From Dyella silvae (lineage in GTDB: Bacteria > Pseudomonadota > Gammaproteobacteria > Xanthomonadales > Rhodanobacteraceae): 64,000 nucleotides of DNA. The first letter of the stretch is position 1; each line of letters begins with the position of its first letter. The notes beneath the pieces were generated by a model. The model searched no databases. It saw nothing but the letters and a program-made list of their open reading frames with translations, and was not told the DNA's origin. The stretch spans positions 1 to 64,000 of the forward strand of contig NZ_JAPJBQ010000001.1 in the NCBI RefSeq assembly GCF_026421305.1, read 5' to 3'. A program made the translations under genes and the position numbers. Shown in pieces: positions 18,953 through 27,535 of this stretch.

Positions 18953-19001
18953 GGCAGATAAGACTGTCTCGGGTGGGTTCGACTCCCATTCTCTTCCGCC
19001 A
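18905..19001 (+). tRNA. selC: tRNA-Sec (anticodon TCA)
   Basis: 97 bases including the encoded CCA. The long acceptor arm ggaagagaat pairs with attctcttcc, followed by discriminator G and CCA. The anticodon loop is ctTCAaa within a ccgga/tccgg stem; a long extra arm and the T-arm gggttcgactccc follow. It overlaps the selB 3' end by 48 bases on the same strand and was read by eye from the fold. Confidence 0.95.
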
Positions 19002-19010
19002 CTTTCGCTT

Positions 19011-19190
19011 GTCATTCCGGCGTAGGCCGGAAGCGCTTCACAACAGCGAAGCTGGTCATCCAGTGGCGGCCACGAGAGATTTTCGCGACGGGACGACACT
19101 CTTTAGGTGTGGCCGCGAAAACCAAGCGACACCGCTACTGGATGACCAGCTCCGCTGTTGTGAAGCACCTCCGGCCTACGCCGGAATGAC
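19011..19190. repeat. Large inverted repeat with 54-bp arms between selC and selD
   Basis: Left arm 19011-19064 (starts gtcattccggcgtaggccgg) and right arm 19137-19190 are reverse complements with three mismatches, around a 72-base centre that contains further inverted pieces (ggccac/gtggcc, ttttcgcg/cgcgaaaa). It could be a non-autonomous palindromic element or a bidirectional terminator for selC and selD, which converge here. Confidence 0.8.
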
Positions 19191-19211
19191 GAGAAAACGG
19201 GGGCGCTCTGG

Positions 19212-20252
19212 TCACACCACTTCAATGCCCGGCGCACCTGTCACCGCTGCACCAATCACACGCGACTGCGGATAGCCCTCATCTTCGATCATCGAGCAGA
19301 TCGCCTCAGCGCGATCCGCTTTGCACGCAATCAACAGGCCGCCCGAGGTCTGCGGATCGGTCAACAAGGCGCGTCGCCATTCCGGCAGGTCAGAGGGCAG
19401 GGCGACGTCATCGCCGTAGCTGAGCCAGTTGCGCCTGGACGCACCCGTCACATAGCCCGCTTCGGCCAACGCTTCGGCCTGAGCAAAAAAAGGAATGCGG
19501 GCTTGTTCGATCCTGAGCCGCACACCGCTGCCGCGGGCCATTTCCATGCCGTGACCGAGCAAGCCGAAACCCGTGACATCGGTGATCGCATGCACGTCTT
19601 CGCCCTTGGCGAGCGCATGGCCAACGCGGTTGAGCAGCGTGGTTGAAGCCAGCATCTCCGCATAGGCCTCGGCGGAAAGCGCCTGCTTCTTGAAGGCCGC
19701 CGAATAGATGCCGACGCCGATGCCCTTGGTCAGTATCAGGGCATCGCCTGCTCGCGCACCCGAGTTGCGGCGCACGTTGTCCGGCGCACATAAACCAATG
19801 GCGGCGAGACCGTAAATCGGTTCGGCCGAATCGATGGAGTGGCCCCCCGCAATCGGAATGCCCGCCTGTGCGCAGACGGCCTCGCCGCCGGCAAGAATGG
19901 CGCGGACTGTCTCTATCTCCAGTTTGCCCAACGGCATGCCAAGGATGGCTAACGCCATGATCGGCTTGCCGCCCATGGCATACACATCGGACAGCGCGTT
20001 GGCAGCAGCGATGCGGCCGAAATCAAAAGGATCATCGACCACCGGCATGAAGAAGTCGGTGGTAGCTATGACGCAAGTGTGCTCATCCACCTGCCATACG
20101 GCCGCATCGTCGCTGGATTCGGTACCCACCAGCAGCTGTGCAAACGGCATCGCCCCCGGTTTGTCGGCAAGCAACTGCTGAAGCACGGAAGGCGCGAGCT
20201 TGCAGCCGCAGCCGCCACCGTGAGCCAGATCGGTCAAGCGAACGGAGGTCAT
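19212..20252 (-). CDS. selD: Selenide, water dikinase (selenophosphate synthase)
   Basis: 346 residues, the family length. It makes selenophosphate from selenide and ATP for SelA. The active-site loop [10 protein letters not shown] places Cys15 and Lys18 where E. coli has Cys17 and Lys20, so this SelD uses cysteine, not selenocysteine. [15 protein letters not shown] and [15 protein letters not shown] are further signatures. The ATG at 20252 gives the standard N-terminus ([12 protein letters not shown]); longer in-frame starts are rejected. It converges on selA-selB-selC and completes the Sec pathway. Confidence 0.95.
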   Translation of the reverse strand: MTSVRLTDLAHGGGCGCKLAPSVLQQLLADKPGAMPFAQLLVGTESSDDAAVWQVDEHTCVIATTDFFMPVVDDPFDFGRIAAANALSDVYAMGGKPIMALAILGMPLGKLEIETVRAILAGGEAVCAQAGIPIAGGHSIDSAEPIYGLAAIGLCAPDNVRRNSGARAGDALILTKGIGVGIYSAAFKKQALSAEAYAEMLASTTLLNRVGHALAKGEDVHAITDVTGFGLLGHGMEMARGSGVRLRIEQARIPFFAQAEALAEAGYVTGASRRNWLSYGDDVALPSDLPEWRRALLTDPQTSGGLLIACKADRAEAICSMIEDEGYPQSRVIGAAVTGAPGIEVV

Positions 20253-20415
20253 GGTGATCCTTCGAAAGTCCCGACAGCGTGGCGGCCAGTCTACCCTTGT
20301 CTTTGTCGATCGTGCCCGATCCCATGGGACGTCCATACGGCGTCGCAAAATCTTACTTGTGACGAAACTCCGTGACGTTCTTCTGTGCTCCGCAGGCTGA
20401 GTTGGCTGCAACGCA

Positions 20416-21267
20416 CTACTCTGATTCCACGTATTGGCCGGGGGAGCAACCGACCGTCTTTCGGAAGTCGTTATTGAAATGCGCTTGATCGAAGTAGCCC
20501 ATGTTCTGCGCGAGTGTTGCAGCCCCCACGAGCTCGCCCGCCGTGAGCTGAGTGAGTACGTCATACACGCGATAGCGCTTGATGACCCAGCGCGGGGGCG
20601 CGCCTACATACCGATGAAACAGCCGCTGGAGTTTGCGTTCTGACAGGCCAAAACGGGCAGTGAGATGCTCCACGCGTGTGATCGATCCATCATTCACTAC
20701 GGCCTCAACGATACGGCTAGCGATCTCCACGTTTGGGTCACGCACGGGCAGGTGAGTGATCAAGAACTCGGCGGCAGCTGCCACCATGGCGTGATCATCG
20801 CCGCATGCCAGCACGCGCTGCTCAGCGGATTTGGCATCAGGGAAGACGTGTTCTGCGATGACGGACGAATTGGCGATCAGGCTGACCGGCTTGCCGAAAA
20901 AGGGATAGAACGCGCCCGGCCGGAATTTGATGCCAAGAATGCTGTCCTGATCGCTCAGCTCCCTCGAAAAGCGACGCAACTGAACGCCGTAAACCTTCGA
21001 GCGGCCGGGCGCGAACACGAGATGCACGCACGGATGCGGAAGCACGACCCGCGTCTGAGGCGAGCACCCCCGAAGATCCCACTTCTCCAGCCAGAAATGC
21101 TCGACCCATCCGGCCAGTTCTTCCGGTGGCGCATGGCGCGTGTGCTGGTAAGTGCCTGGCGTTGGCGAATGGTGCAGTACACCGCAGCCCTGGCCGAACG
21201 CCCCCCGATCAGGCGGGCTTTCCGGGGCGCCCTGCTGCGCATTCACATGTCGGGTTTTTCCAATCAT
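20416..21267 (-). CDS. AraC-family transcription regulator
   Basis: About 283 residues. The C-terminal third is an AraC-type helix-turn-helix pair ([18 protein letters not shown], then [21 protein letters not shown] ending SPGQY). The N-terminal part, with [33 protein letters not shown] and [14 protein letters not shown], resembles the cupin-like sensor of the DUF6597 type. The next gene is divergent (NTF2-like, 21388), separated by about 120 bases, and could be a target. A start at 21324 is possible; 21267 is preferred because gcgaag precedes it. Confidence 0.8.
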   Translation of the reverse strand: MIGKTRHVNAQQGAPESPPDRGAFGQGCGVLHHSPTPGTYQHTRHAPPEELAGWVEHFWLEKWDLRGCSPQTRVVLPHPCVHLVFAPGRSKVYGVQLRRFSRELSDQDSILGIKFRPGAFYPFFGKPVSLIANSSVIAEHVFPDAKSAEQRVLACGDDHAMVAAAAEFLITHLPVRDPNVEIASRIVEAVVNDGSITRVEHLTARFGLSERKLQRLFHRYVGAPPRWVIKRYRVYDVLTQLTAGELVGAATLAQNMGYFDQAHFNNDFRKTVGCSPGQYVESE

Positions 21268-21387
21268 CTTCGCGTGACCCGCGATGCAATTAGAGGGTGG
21301 AATGCCGAGGGAGGGCGAAAGCATGAGGTTGTTCAGCGAGGCACCCTTCCGTGGTGTTCATCCTACTACCACGCAAACCGAGAGCTC

Positions 21388-21861
21388 ATGCTTATGAAAA
21401 TAGTCACGAAGAACTTTCTCGCTTGCCTTGTATGCAGTGTCCTGGCGCCAACATGGTCCATGGCCGCAAGTCCGGTTGTGTCAGGCCCCGGCACATCACA
21501 GCTTGAGCCAGTAAAGACGGTTCAGTTGAAATTTGAGGCATTCAACCGGCATGACGCCGCCGCTATCGAAACGCTCTATGCCAGCGACGCCATCTTGCGT
21601 AGCCCAGACTACCCGGAACTTGTTGGCAACTCGAAAATCGCCGATACCTACCGATGGATTTTCGACGCGATACCTGACGCCAAAGACAGCATCGTTTCCA
21701 TCGACAGTACGGAAAACCGCGTCTACGTTCAGTTTGTCCTGTCCGGTCATATGAAAGATCCGGGGCATAAACCCATCAGCGTTCGGATCATGTCGGTTTA
21801 CACGATCAAGGATCACCGGGTAGTGAGTGACTCCACCTACTACGATCGAAAGGCGTCATAG
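21388..21861 (+). CDS. Secreted NTF2/SnoaL-like protein
   Basis: 157 residues: signal peptide (FLACLVCSVLAPTWSMA) and an NTF2-like domain with FEAFNRHDAAAIETLYASDAIL, the characteristic start of SnoaL-like folds, ending RIMSVYTIKDHRVVSDSTYYD. These small alpha+beta cones bind or turn over small molecules, but no catalytic set can be named. ATG 21394 is an alternative start two codons later. Divergent from the AraC-type regulator. Confidence 0.7.
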   Translation: MLMKIVTKNFLACLVCSVLAPTWSMAASPVVSGPGTSQLEPVKTVQLKFEAFNRHDAAAIETLYASDAILRSPDYPELVGNSKIADTYRWIFDAIPDAKDSIVSIDSTENRVYVQFVLSGHMKDPGHKPISVRIMSVYTIKDHRVVSDSTYYDRKAS

Positions 21862-22261
21862 CAATGGCGGCTCCCCACCCCAGCGCAAACAGAAGCGCTG
21901 GGGCTGCAGGGCCGAATAGGGAGCGGAGTTAGTTAGCGTGATAGCTTCAGCTATCCCGGCTGCCCGTTTGCCCTGACGGCGGCAGCACCACCGCGGGATC
22001 TCCTGCGCCTGTGCATCATTCAGCACCGCCTGACCCTCGCTTCCTGCAAACCGCGTCCTCGGGGTGTTTTGAATGACCCTGTGGGTAGCCTGGATCCCTG
22101 CACGGCGCCCTTGACGACCTTCCCCCACGATGAGGGCGTGCTGCCCGCACCGGAGATCGCCCCCTCCTGTAGACATGAGCCTCCAGCGCCGCAGGCGCGC
22201 CTTTCACATGGGTGTTGGTAAATGGACCCGGGCGTGACACCGCCTACCGTAAGGGGTGGCT
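21862..22261. other. 400-base gap without a supported gene
   Basis: The part around 21915-21936 (aatagggagcggagttagttag) looks like a decayed left arm of the 19-bp palindromic repeat family. A minus-strand frame of 106 codons is open over 21856-22176, but it has no recognisable domain and no clear ribosome-binding site, so it is not called. The promoter of the Crp/Fnr-type gene must lie near the right end. Confidence 0.4.
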
Positions 22262-22993
22262 ATGGACAATCGTGAGGCGACGGGCAATGGTGGTCAAAAG
22301 CGTCTTTTGCAGATTCGTAACGCCATTCAACAGGCGGAGTGGTGTGCGGGCTGCCTCCCGGATACGTTGGAAGCCATCCTGGACCAGTCGACCGTTCGCG
22401 AGCTAAAGCGAGGCGAAACGCTTTCCCGCGTTGGCGAACATATCGATCAGCTGACTCTTGTCGTCCATGGTGTCCTTGAAGTCAGTTACACGGCTGGCTC
22501 AGGCAGGCGGCATATTGCGGGGTACGTAACGACGGGTGACTTGTACAATCTTGTACCCCTCATGGATAACGTGCCTGCCACGCACGACACGGTCGCTGTG
22601 TGCGACTCGTCGACCCTTCAGCTGAGCAAATCCCTTGTCACCACGTTGATCGGTCGCGATGCCGCCTTCAATTCGGCCGTCATCGTATTGCTTTCGCAAC
22701 GTTCCCGGCGCGTCTACCTCAGCCTGGCAGACAGTCACTTGCTGCCGCTTCGCCAACGCCTGGCCCGCATCCTGCTCCATCTGGTGAATCAATTCGGTGT
22801 GCCACGCGATGATGGCATTCATCTGGCCATGAAAATGGCCCAGGACCAACTCGCGGACTATGTGGGGTGCTCACGTCCTGTCCTCAATCGCGAGTTGAAG
22901 CTACTGGAGCATGACCGGATCATTCTGATCCGCTACTCCCAGATCATTGTCATGGATGAGCCTTTGCTTACGTCCATTGCGATGGATGGCTAA
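22262..22993 (+). CDS. Crp/Fnr-family transcription regulator
   Basis: 243 residues. The N-terminal cyclic-nucleotide-binding-like beta barrel (RGETLSRVGEHIDQLTLVVHG, then GYVTTGDLYNLVPLMDN) and the C-terminal helix-turn-helix (AQDQLADYVGCSRPVLNRELKLLEHD) are both clear. The cAMP-binding arginine/serine pattern of true Crp is not evident. The ATG at 22262 has AAGGGG in place; a GTG six bases earlier is less likely. It converges on a second regulator of the same family at 23101 that shares the motifs LVP, VGCSRP and a C-terminal Ile-rich strand, so the two look like paralogues. Confidence 0.85.
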   Translation: MDNREATGNGGQKRLLQIRNAIQQAEWCAGCLPDTLEAILDQSTVRELKRGETLSRVGEHIDQLTLVVHGVLEVSYTAGSGRRHIAGYVTTGDLYNLVPLMDNVPATHDTVAVCDSSTLQLSKSLVTTLIGRDAAFNSAVIVLLSQRSRRVYLSLADSHLLPLRQRLARILLHLVNQFGVPRDDGIHLAMKMAQDQLADYVGCSRPVLNRELKLLEHDRIILIRYSQIIVMDEPLLTSIAMDG

Positions 22994-23070
22994 GGGCACG
23001 CGATGGCTTGTGAGCACGATCCACAACGATGGCGCCTTTGACGTTGCGCCATACCGCCGATGTGCCGTAG

Positions 23071-23100
23071 CCAGGTCCCGGGACGAGACCTGGTTCCTTC
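23071..23100 (+). terminator. Terminator hairpin between convergent Crp/Fnr genes
   Basis: Stem ccaggtc (23071-23077) pairs with gacctgg (23087-23093), followed by ttccttctta. It would end transcription of the gene at 22262 just before the 3' end of the opposing gene. Confidence 0.6.
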
Positions 23101-23970
23101 TTATTCCATGGCCAGCGCTAGCAGCCGGGGGTGATCGAGAATGCGGATGCGCGAGTAGAAGATCTCGATGAGTCCTTCGCGCTCCAATTCCTTGATTTCC
23201 AGATTGAGCTTGGGTCTTGAGCATCCGACGACGTCAGCAAGCTCGCCCTGGGAAACTTTCAGCCCGATAAACTTTCCCTTGCCCGTATCCAGGCCAAACG
23301 TGTCGGCGAGGTACAGCAGGGTCATCATGCAGCGCTTTCTCAGTGAAAGCAGCGAATGATCTGGGAGCAGCTGGTAAACCTTTCTGGCCCTGTAGCAAAG
23401 CTTGTCGATCAAAAGACGCGTCAGGCCGGGGTCGGTCGCGCGCGCCGTCTCGGCGGTATTGCGCGTTACCGCAAGCAGCAGGCCATCTGTTCTTGCGATT
23501 GCGTCATAAGCAACCACGCCTCCGTCCAGATAGGGTACGAGGTTGATGAATTCGCCATGGCTGATGAAGCTGGCAATCTGCTTACGGGCTTCTGGCGAAA
23601 CAATGCTGACTTCGATCGCTCCACTCAGGACGATCCAGAGGTAATCGAACTTGTCGCCTCGGCGCGTGATCACTTGATCGCGCTCGACAAATTGCAGCTT
23701 TCCTTCCCTCAGGAAGAGTTCGATAGTCGATGGGTCTAGGGCGTCAATCCATTCAAAGCGACGAAAGGCTGCTGCAGCCAATTCAAGTTGTTTGGCGCGG
23801 CTGGCATTCGGAATACACCTCGGGGTCTCGATCGCCATGCACTCCGACGCCACAGCGCATGATTCGCCACCCGCCAATTCGCATGGGGTCCTGGACTGAT
23901 GCGTTGGCCTTGCAGTCGGGATCGTCAGGATCGAATTTTCAAAGTAGGTCATGATGGGATTCTTTGCCAT
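23101..23970 (-). CDS. Crp/Fnr-family transcription regulator
   Basis: Up to 289 residues; the first 50 or so are not typical and the real start may be later (for example Met45). The core has the effector-domain barrel (ERDQVITRRGDKFDYLWIVLSG, FISHGEFINLVPYLDG) and the helix-turn-helix VSQGELADVVGCSRPKLNLEIKEL. Four cysteines occur in the N-terminal part but not with Fnr cluster spacing that I can defend. Similar to the convergent regulator at 22262. Targets unknown. Confidence 0.8.
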   Translation of the reverse strand: MAKNPIMTYFENSILTIPTARPTHQSRTPCELAGGESCAVASECMAIETPRCIPNASRAKQLELAAAAFRRFEWIDALDPSTIELFLREGKLQFVERDQVITRRGDKFDYLWIVLSGAIEVSIVSPEARKQIASFISHGEFINLVPYLDGGVVAYDAIARTDGLLLAVTRNTAETARATDPGLTRLLIDKLCYRARKVYQLLPDHSLLSLRKRCMMTLLYLADTFGLDTGKGKFIGLKVSQGELADVVGCSRPKLNLEIKELEREGLIEIFYSRIRILDHPRLLALAME

Positions 23971-24337
23971 GGAGGCACCGTGCCTACGGTGCGGTATCCG
24001 TCAAGGCTTCATCCAGGTCCGGTCAAAGACGTGACCGGACAGCGTGACGTAGGCATAGCGTAGGAAATCGCCCCGGCAAACACTGTCATGGTGATGACAG
24101 TTCCCTTGCCAAACATGACGTCATCGACGTAAGCGTGCTTGTGATTTGTCACGCAGGAAACAGAATGCCGACAACAGCCCTGCGGTTGGCAATCGCTTAA
24201 AGCGCAGATTTTCGATGCAGGAGGCACGTGACTCGATCGTTCGTTCGATGAGATCTTTCCATACGTCCGCGTTTTCACATGGGCTCATGGTGAATGAGCC
24301 CATGCTCTACGGCAGCACGCGAGGTGACACTTCGGAG
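23971..24337. other. Stretch without a supported gene
   Basis: Several short minus-strand frames are open (for example 24009-24278), rich in Cys, Ser and Met, but none has a recognisable domain, and two adjacent frames appear to share a broken reading. It may be the decayed upstream part of the mobile-element region that follows. Nothing further can be supported. Confidence 0.35.
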
Positions 24338-24690
24338 TTATGCCAGTTCTCTATCCAGGTCCTGTCGATGGACACGCTGTGTCCCGTAGTGACGTCTGTG
24401 GTGATGCTCAATCGCCTCGCGATCCGGCCAATGCATCGGCCGTTCTGGCAGAAGGATCCTATGGCCCTGCAGCGCAGCGCCGACGAACGTGTCAGCTTGC
24501 ACGTTGCCATCAGTACGTCCGGAAGGTGGCCGGAATACCACTTCGTGGCCGGTGGTAATGGTCATCCGGCCCTCGGTGAACAGCCGGTGGTGCGTGGCGC
24601 ATAACAGCAGGCCATTGGCGGGGTTCAGACGCTGTGTCGGTGATGCCTCATCCCAGGGAATCACGTGGGTCGCGCAGCGTTCTTTCAGAC
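24338..24690 (-). pseudogene. HNH endonuclease fragment, 5' end missing
   Basis: The minus strand encodes ATHVIPWDEASPTQRLNPANG followed by LLLCATHHRLFTEG, the core of restriction-type HNH nucleases (the H-x-x-PW, R-L-x-x-x-NG and H-x-x-L-F signatures). The reading frame goes on upstream of 24690, but there it is antisense to a different coding fragment and lacks the N-terminal domain such enzymes have. The copy is therefore truncated, probably by the rearrangement that brought in the fragment at 24695. Not expected to be active. Confidence 0.6.
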
Positions 24691-24694
24691 GGGC

Positions 24695-25119
24695 GAGCTT
24701 CGCCTCACCGTGCTCGAGGGGCATGTTGGAGCCGTCACGCTCAATAACAGCTCCCGCGTGAATGATGATCGCCTGGCGCGCCTGGCTACGGAGGCACTTT
24801 GCCCGGACGGCGTGGGCGATGCATGCCCGCTGACCGCGAAGCATCTGGAACGTGCCCAGTTGTTGCTGCAGGACGAACCTGGCGTTTCGGTGGCGCCTAC
24901 CGCCCTGAGTCCGGAGGGTGTTGCGGTGGGGCAGACGTCGGTGAATCTGACGACCACCTCCAGCATTCCGTTGGTGTCCGGCTATGCCGGTATCGACAAC
25001 TACGGCATCCCTGCCAGTGGCATGAATCGCCTGGGTGCAGGCGTCGTACTCACTGACCTGTTGCACGCGGGTGCCACCGGCAATAATCAGATTCTTGTGC
25101 CCGTTTGGTCGTTAGCGTA
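24695..25119 (+). pseudogene. Two-partner secretion transporter (ShlB/FhaC-type) fragment
   Basis: About 140 residues resemble the POTRA-to-barrel junction of TpsB transporters: LTVLEGHVGAVTLNNSSR, then LERAQLLLQDEPGVSV, and SGYAGIDNYGIPASGMNRLG, matching the family pattern LERALLLLNDLPGV and LDNYGxxxTGxxRLG. Both ends are missing: the N-terminal plug and first POTRA part, and nearly the whole barrel. The frame stops at 25119 just before a different fragment. A full-length protein would be 550 residues or so. This is a relic. Confidence 0.55.
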
Positions 25120-25404
25120 GCTAGAGGCTATCAATTCTCGCGTGCAGATCTCTTGTTGAAAAATTTGGACCTGGCTTACGCCGCTTCAGCCGGGGTTTGT
25201 GGAGAGCTGAAGGGGTATCTTATTCGAGCAGACGATCTACGGGCAGCTGAGGGAGCGAGCGTAATTCACAAGCACCATTTGGAAGAGGCCATCTATGGAG
25301 CGAAAGAGCTCGATACTCTTCATCGCGATGCGGAAGCCTTTGATGCTTTAAGGGCCTCGGCAGCACCTTCAGCCATAAGGGAGGTGCTGGCCATTGGCGC
25401 CTGA
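25120..25404 (+). pseudogene. TniB/TnsC-like AAA ATPase, C-terminal fragment
   Basis: About 95 residues ending four codons into tniQ. The stretch AYAASAGVCGELKGYLIRAD and the following ASVIHKHHLEEAIYGA resemble the C-terminal helical lid of TniB-type transposition ATPases, where YxASxGxxxxxxxYLxxA is followed by a xIxxxxLxxA helix. No Walker A or B motif is present, so the ATPase core is lost. The overlap with the TniQ gene supports the identity, since tniB and tniQ are normally adjacent. Confidence 0.5.
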
Positions 25405-26788
25405 ATTCTCCTCTGGAATTGATCGAGCGCGCGAGCGATGGACGGTGTTGCCTCCTCTGAAGTTGCGTGGCATAGGCACACCTCTGGTCGAATCATTGCC
25501 TAGCTACGTCAGCCGGGTGTTGGCTACCACCGGAATGGGCACCACTCATTTGGCGAATGGCCTCGGTCTTCCATTGCCCGCACAGCTGAAGCGAATTGGA
25601 TCATTCCTCACCGCAACGGACTTGCCTCAAGCGGAGAGTGCCATGGACCGGCTCGAGCGCCTAACCGGTAGTCGAAACCTTCGCTTGGGAACATTCTGGG
25701 CGCTGTCCGGAATCCTTACTTCTGACAATCAATGTGTTCACAAAAGATCTCACCGGAGATGGTGTCCCATGTGCTACGGAGAGTGGGAGAGGAATTCCTA
25801 CGAGCCGCTTGCCTGGACCGTTGATTTGATGCGGACATGCTCGATTCACGGATGCGTGTTGAGCAGTGCCTGCCCCTCTTGCAGGAGACCTCAGCGATAT
25901 CATCTAAGTGAAAGACGTCGACGCGTTTGCACTACTTGCGGAGCCGATCTGAGCGGGGCAGTCAAATGGATCAAACTCCACCCATTCCTTCAGTGGGTCG
26001 AAGGTCAGGTGCTCAATCTTATCGAGTTCTGCGCTACTCCTCGCGATCAGCCAGTGTCACATGAGGTGTTCAGGGAGTTTATCCATGGATTGCACCGCAC
26101 CGCAGGTGGTCGTCGTGGGGACGTTTTAGCGAAGCAGATCAAGCAGTGCGCATTCAGTGCGAGGTTGAGGGGGCGTCGAGTGTCTATGCGCTCTCTCATC
26201 AACCTCTGTGCGGTTCAAGGCGTAGCAGTAAATGAATTCCTCGCAGCTCCTCGCGAAACCTCAGGTTCCTTTCTATTCGAACGCTGGGGCGGGCTGAACT
26301 ACATGCCTCTCCCCACTCCCCGACAGGCACAGAAGATCTATGTGGCTCGCCAATGTTTGAAAGAGTTCTTGCGATTGCGGCCTACCTATCTGCCGCCAAT
26401 ATCCTTGTTTCTCCGTCCATTCAACGTTCAGCTGCTCGCAATTCGGGACGTTGATGATGAAGCCTATGATTTCTATGAGGCGGCTCACTTCATACAAGGT
26501 GATTCGATCATCCAGAAGAGGTTGCAAGCCGCCTTTCTAAGTGCCAAGAGCTTGATGTCGACAGAAGCATCGGGTTCATTGCCAGCCCTCGATTGGATTG
26601 CAGCGAGGGTGGCGGGTCGAGCAGAAGTTGCCTTGGCTCTGGCTGAGCACGCCACTAGGAGTGCAGCTCTCGTACGGCAGGCTCAGGCTGAAGAGATAGT
26701 CGAGCGATACGAGAAGGAGATGCCAGCCGACATGGCTGTCGATTGGTTTGTCCAGAACAGGAGGTGCTCCTGGAGTGGAACGAGCTAA
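25394..26788 (+). CDS. tniQ: TniQ-family transposition protein
   Basis: 464 residues. The N-terminal TniQ domain is seen in PLVESLPSYVSRVLATTGM and the later WCPMCYGEWERNSYEPLAW; zinc-ligand pairs are CPMC, CSIHGC, CPSC and CTTC. TniQ helps target-site choice in Tn5053- and Tn7-like transposons. The start is a TTG that overlaps the preceding fragment by 11 bases. No TniA/TnsB transposase and no complete TniB are in the window, so the element is probably immobile. The gene itself seems intact. Confidence 0.8.
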   Translation: MAPEFSSGIDRARERWTVLPPLKLRGIGTPLVESLPSYVSRVLATTGMGTTHLANGLGLPLPAQLKRIGSFLTATDLPQAESAMDRLERLTGSRNLRLGTFWALSGILTSDNQCVHKRSHRRWCPMCYGEWERNSYEPLAWTVDLMRTCSIHGCVLSSACPSCRRPQRYHLSERRRRVCTTCGADLSGAVKWIKLHPFLQWVEGQVLNLIEFCATPRDQPVSHEVFREFIHGLHRTAGGRRGDVLAKQIKQCAFSARLRGRRVSMRSLINLCAVQGVAVNEFLAAPRETSGSFLFERWGGLNYMPLPTPRQAQKIYVARQCLKEFLRLRPTYLPPISLFLRPFNVQLLAIRDVDDEAYDFYEAAHFIQGDSIIQKRLQAAFLSAKSLMSTEASGSLPALDWIAARVAGRAEVALALAEHATRSAALVRQAQAEEIVERYEKEMPADMAVDWFVQNRRCSWSGTS

Positions 26789-27002
26789 CTCTTGAACGCC
26801 CTGAATGCGCCTTATGCGGCGGTCATTGAGCGAGCAGTTCATTGCTGCGTCCGTGGTGGCCAGGGACACGTCCGCTTCCGGTACATGGCAGCCTTGTCTT
26901 GGGCCGCTAGAACGAGGCCAAGCCGGGGCCTTGGACCGGCGTTCGCCAATCAGTCCCTTATGTAGCCAGCTGTCGCCTGTCTCTTAGCTGGCTGAGCCCG
27001 GT

Positions 27003-27067
27003 GACACCAATGTTTGTACATGCCCTTTGGCACCAATGTTTGTACAACGTGCACAAACATTGGTGTC
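27003..27067. repeat. Cluster of three caccaatgtttgtaca repeats, possible transposon end
   Basis: Two direct copies (27003-27020 and 27029-27046) and one inverted copy (27051-27067, with one base change) of an 18-base unit; the second and third make a near-perfect palindrome. The cluster follows tniQ by 215 bases, the position expected for the transposase-binding sites at the end of a Tn7/Tn5053-like element. It might instead be an operator for the PadR gene 106 bases downstream. The gap from 26789 to 27172 holds nothing else I can support. Confidence 0.6.
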
Positions 27068-27172
27068 ATGCCCAGGGGTGCCTTTTGGCACGGGTATGAC
27101 TTCAGGCCCAGGTCACTACTACTAACTTCGCACTACGCTTCACTTCAAGGTATGTAGCAGTGCGGGTGGGAT

Positions 27173-27535
27173 GTGGAAGACAACGCCGTCCATCTGAAGA
27201 AATTCCAGAAAGAGCTGTCAGCGGGCACGGTGTCACTGGTGCTGCTGGCGGTGCTGGGGCAGTCGCGGCAGCCGATGTACGGCTACCAGATTGCCAAGCG
27301 CCTGGAGGAAGTGGGAGAAGGCGTGCTCGCTGGCAAGCAGAGTGCGCTGTATCCCGTGCTGCGCAATCTCGAGGGGGCGGGGCTGTTGGCCAGCGAAGTG
27401 GAGCCTTCCATCAGCGGGCCACCGCGGCGCTACTACCGCATCACGAAGCCGGGGCGTGAGGTGTTGCGTGACTGGGTGCAAGCCTGGAGCGACACACGCG
27501 ATTCCGTCGATGCCGTTTTGCAAGGAGGGGTGTAA
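27173..27535 (+). CDS. PadR-family transcription regulator
   Basis: 120 residues from a GTG start preceded by gggtggg. The winged helix is typical of PadR: LVLLAVLGQSRQPMYGYQIA, then GKQSALYPVLRNLEGAGLL and GPPRRYYRITKPGREVL. The stop overlaps the start of the next gene (TAATG), so it is co-transcribed with a membrane sensor protein. This pairing of PadR with a DUF1700/sensor-domain protein is common and usually self-regulating. Confidence 0.85.
   Translation: MEDNAVHLKKFQKELSAGTVSLVLLAVLGQSRQPMYGYQIAKRLEEVGEGVLAGKQSALYPVLRNLEGAGLLASEVEPSISGPPRRYYRITKPGREVLRDWVQAWSDTRDSVDAVLQGGV

Noticed and set aside
20665-21387. N-terminal extension of the NTF2-like gene
   Set aside because: It is antisense to the AraC-type regulator; the signal peptide starting at 21388 marks the real start.
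21856-22176. 106-codon minus-strand frame after the NTF2-like gene
   Set aside because: No domain, no ribosome-binding site, and it runs through a repeat remnant; kept as non-coding.
24009-24278. Small Cys-rich minus-strand protein
   Set aside because: Neighbouring frames look equally open, no family match and no ribosome-binding site could be supported.
24690-25066. HNH gene extending upstream as one 242-residue protein
   Set aside because: That part is antisense to a recognisable TpsB fragment and has shadow-like composition (His/Arg-rich), so the real HNH fragment ends near 24690.
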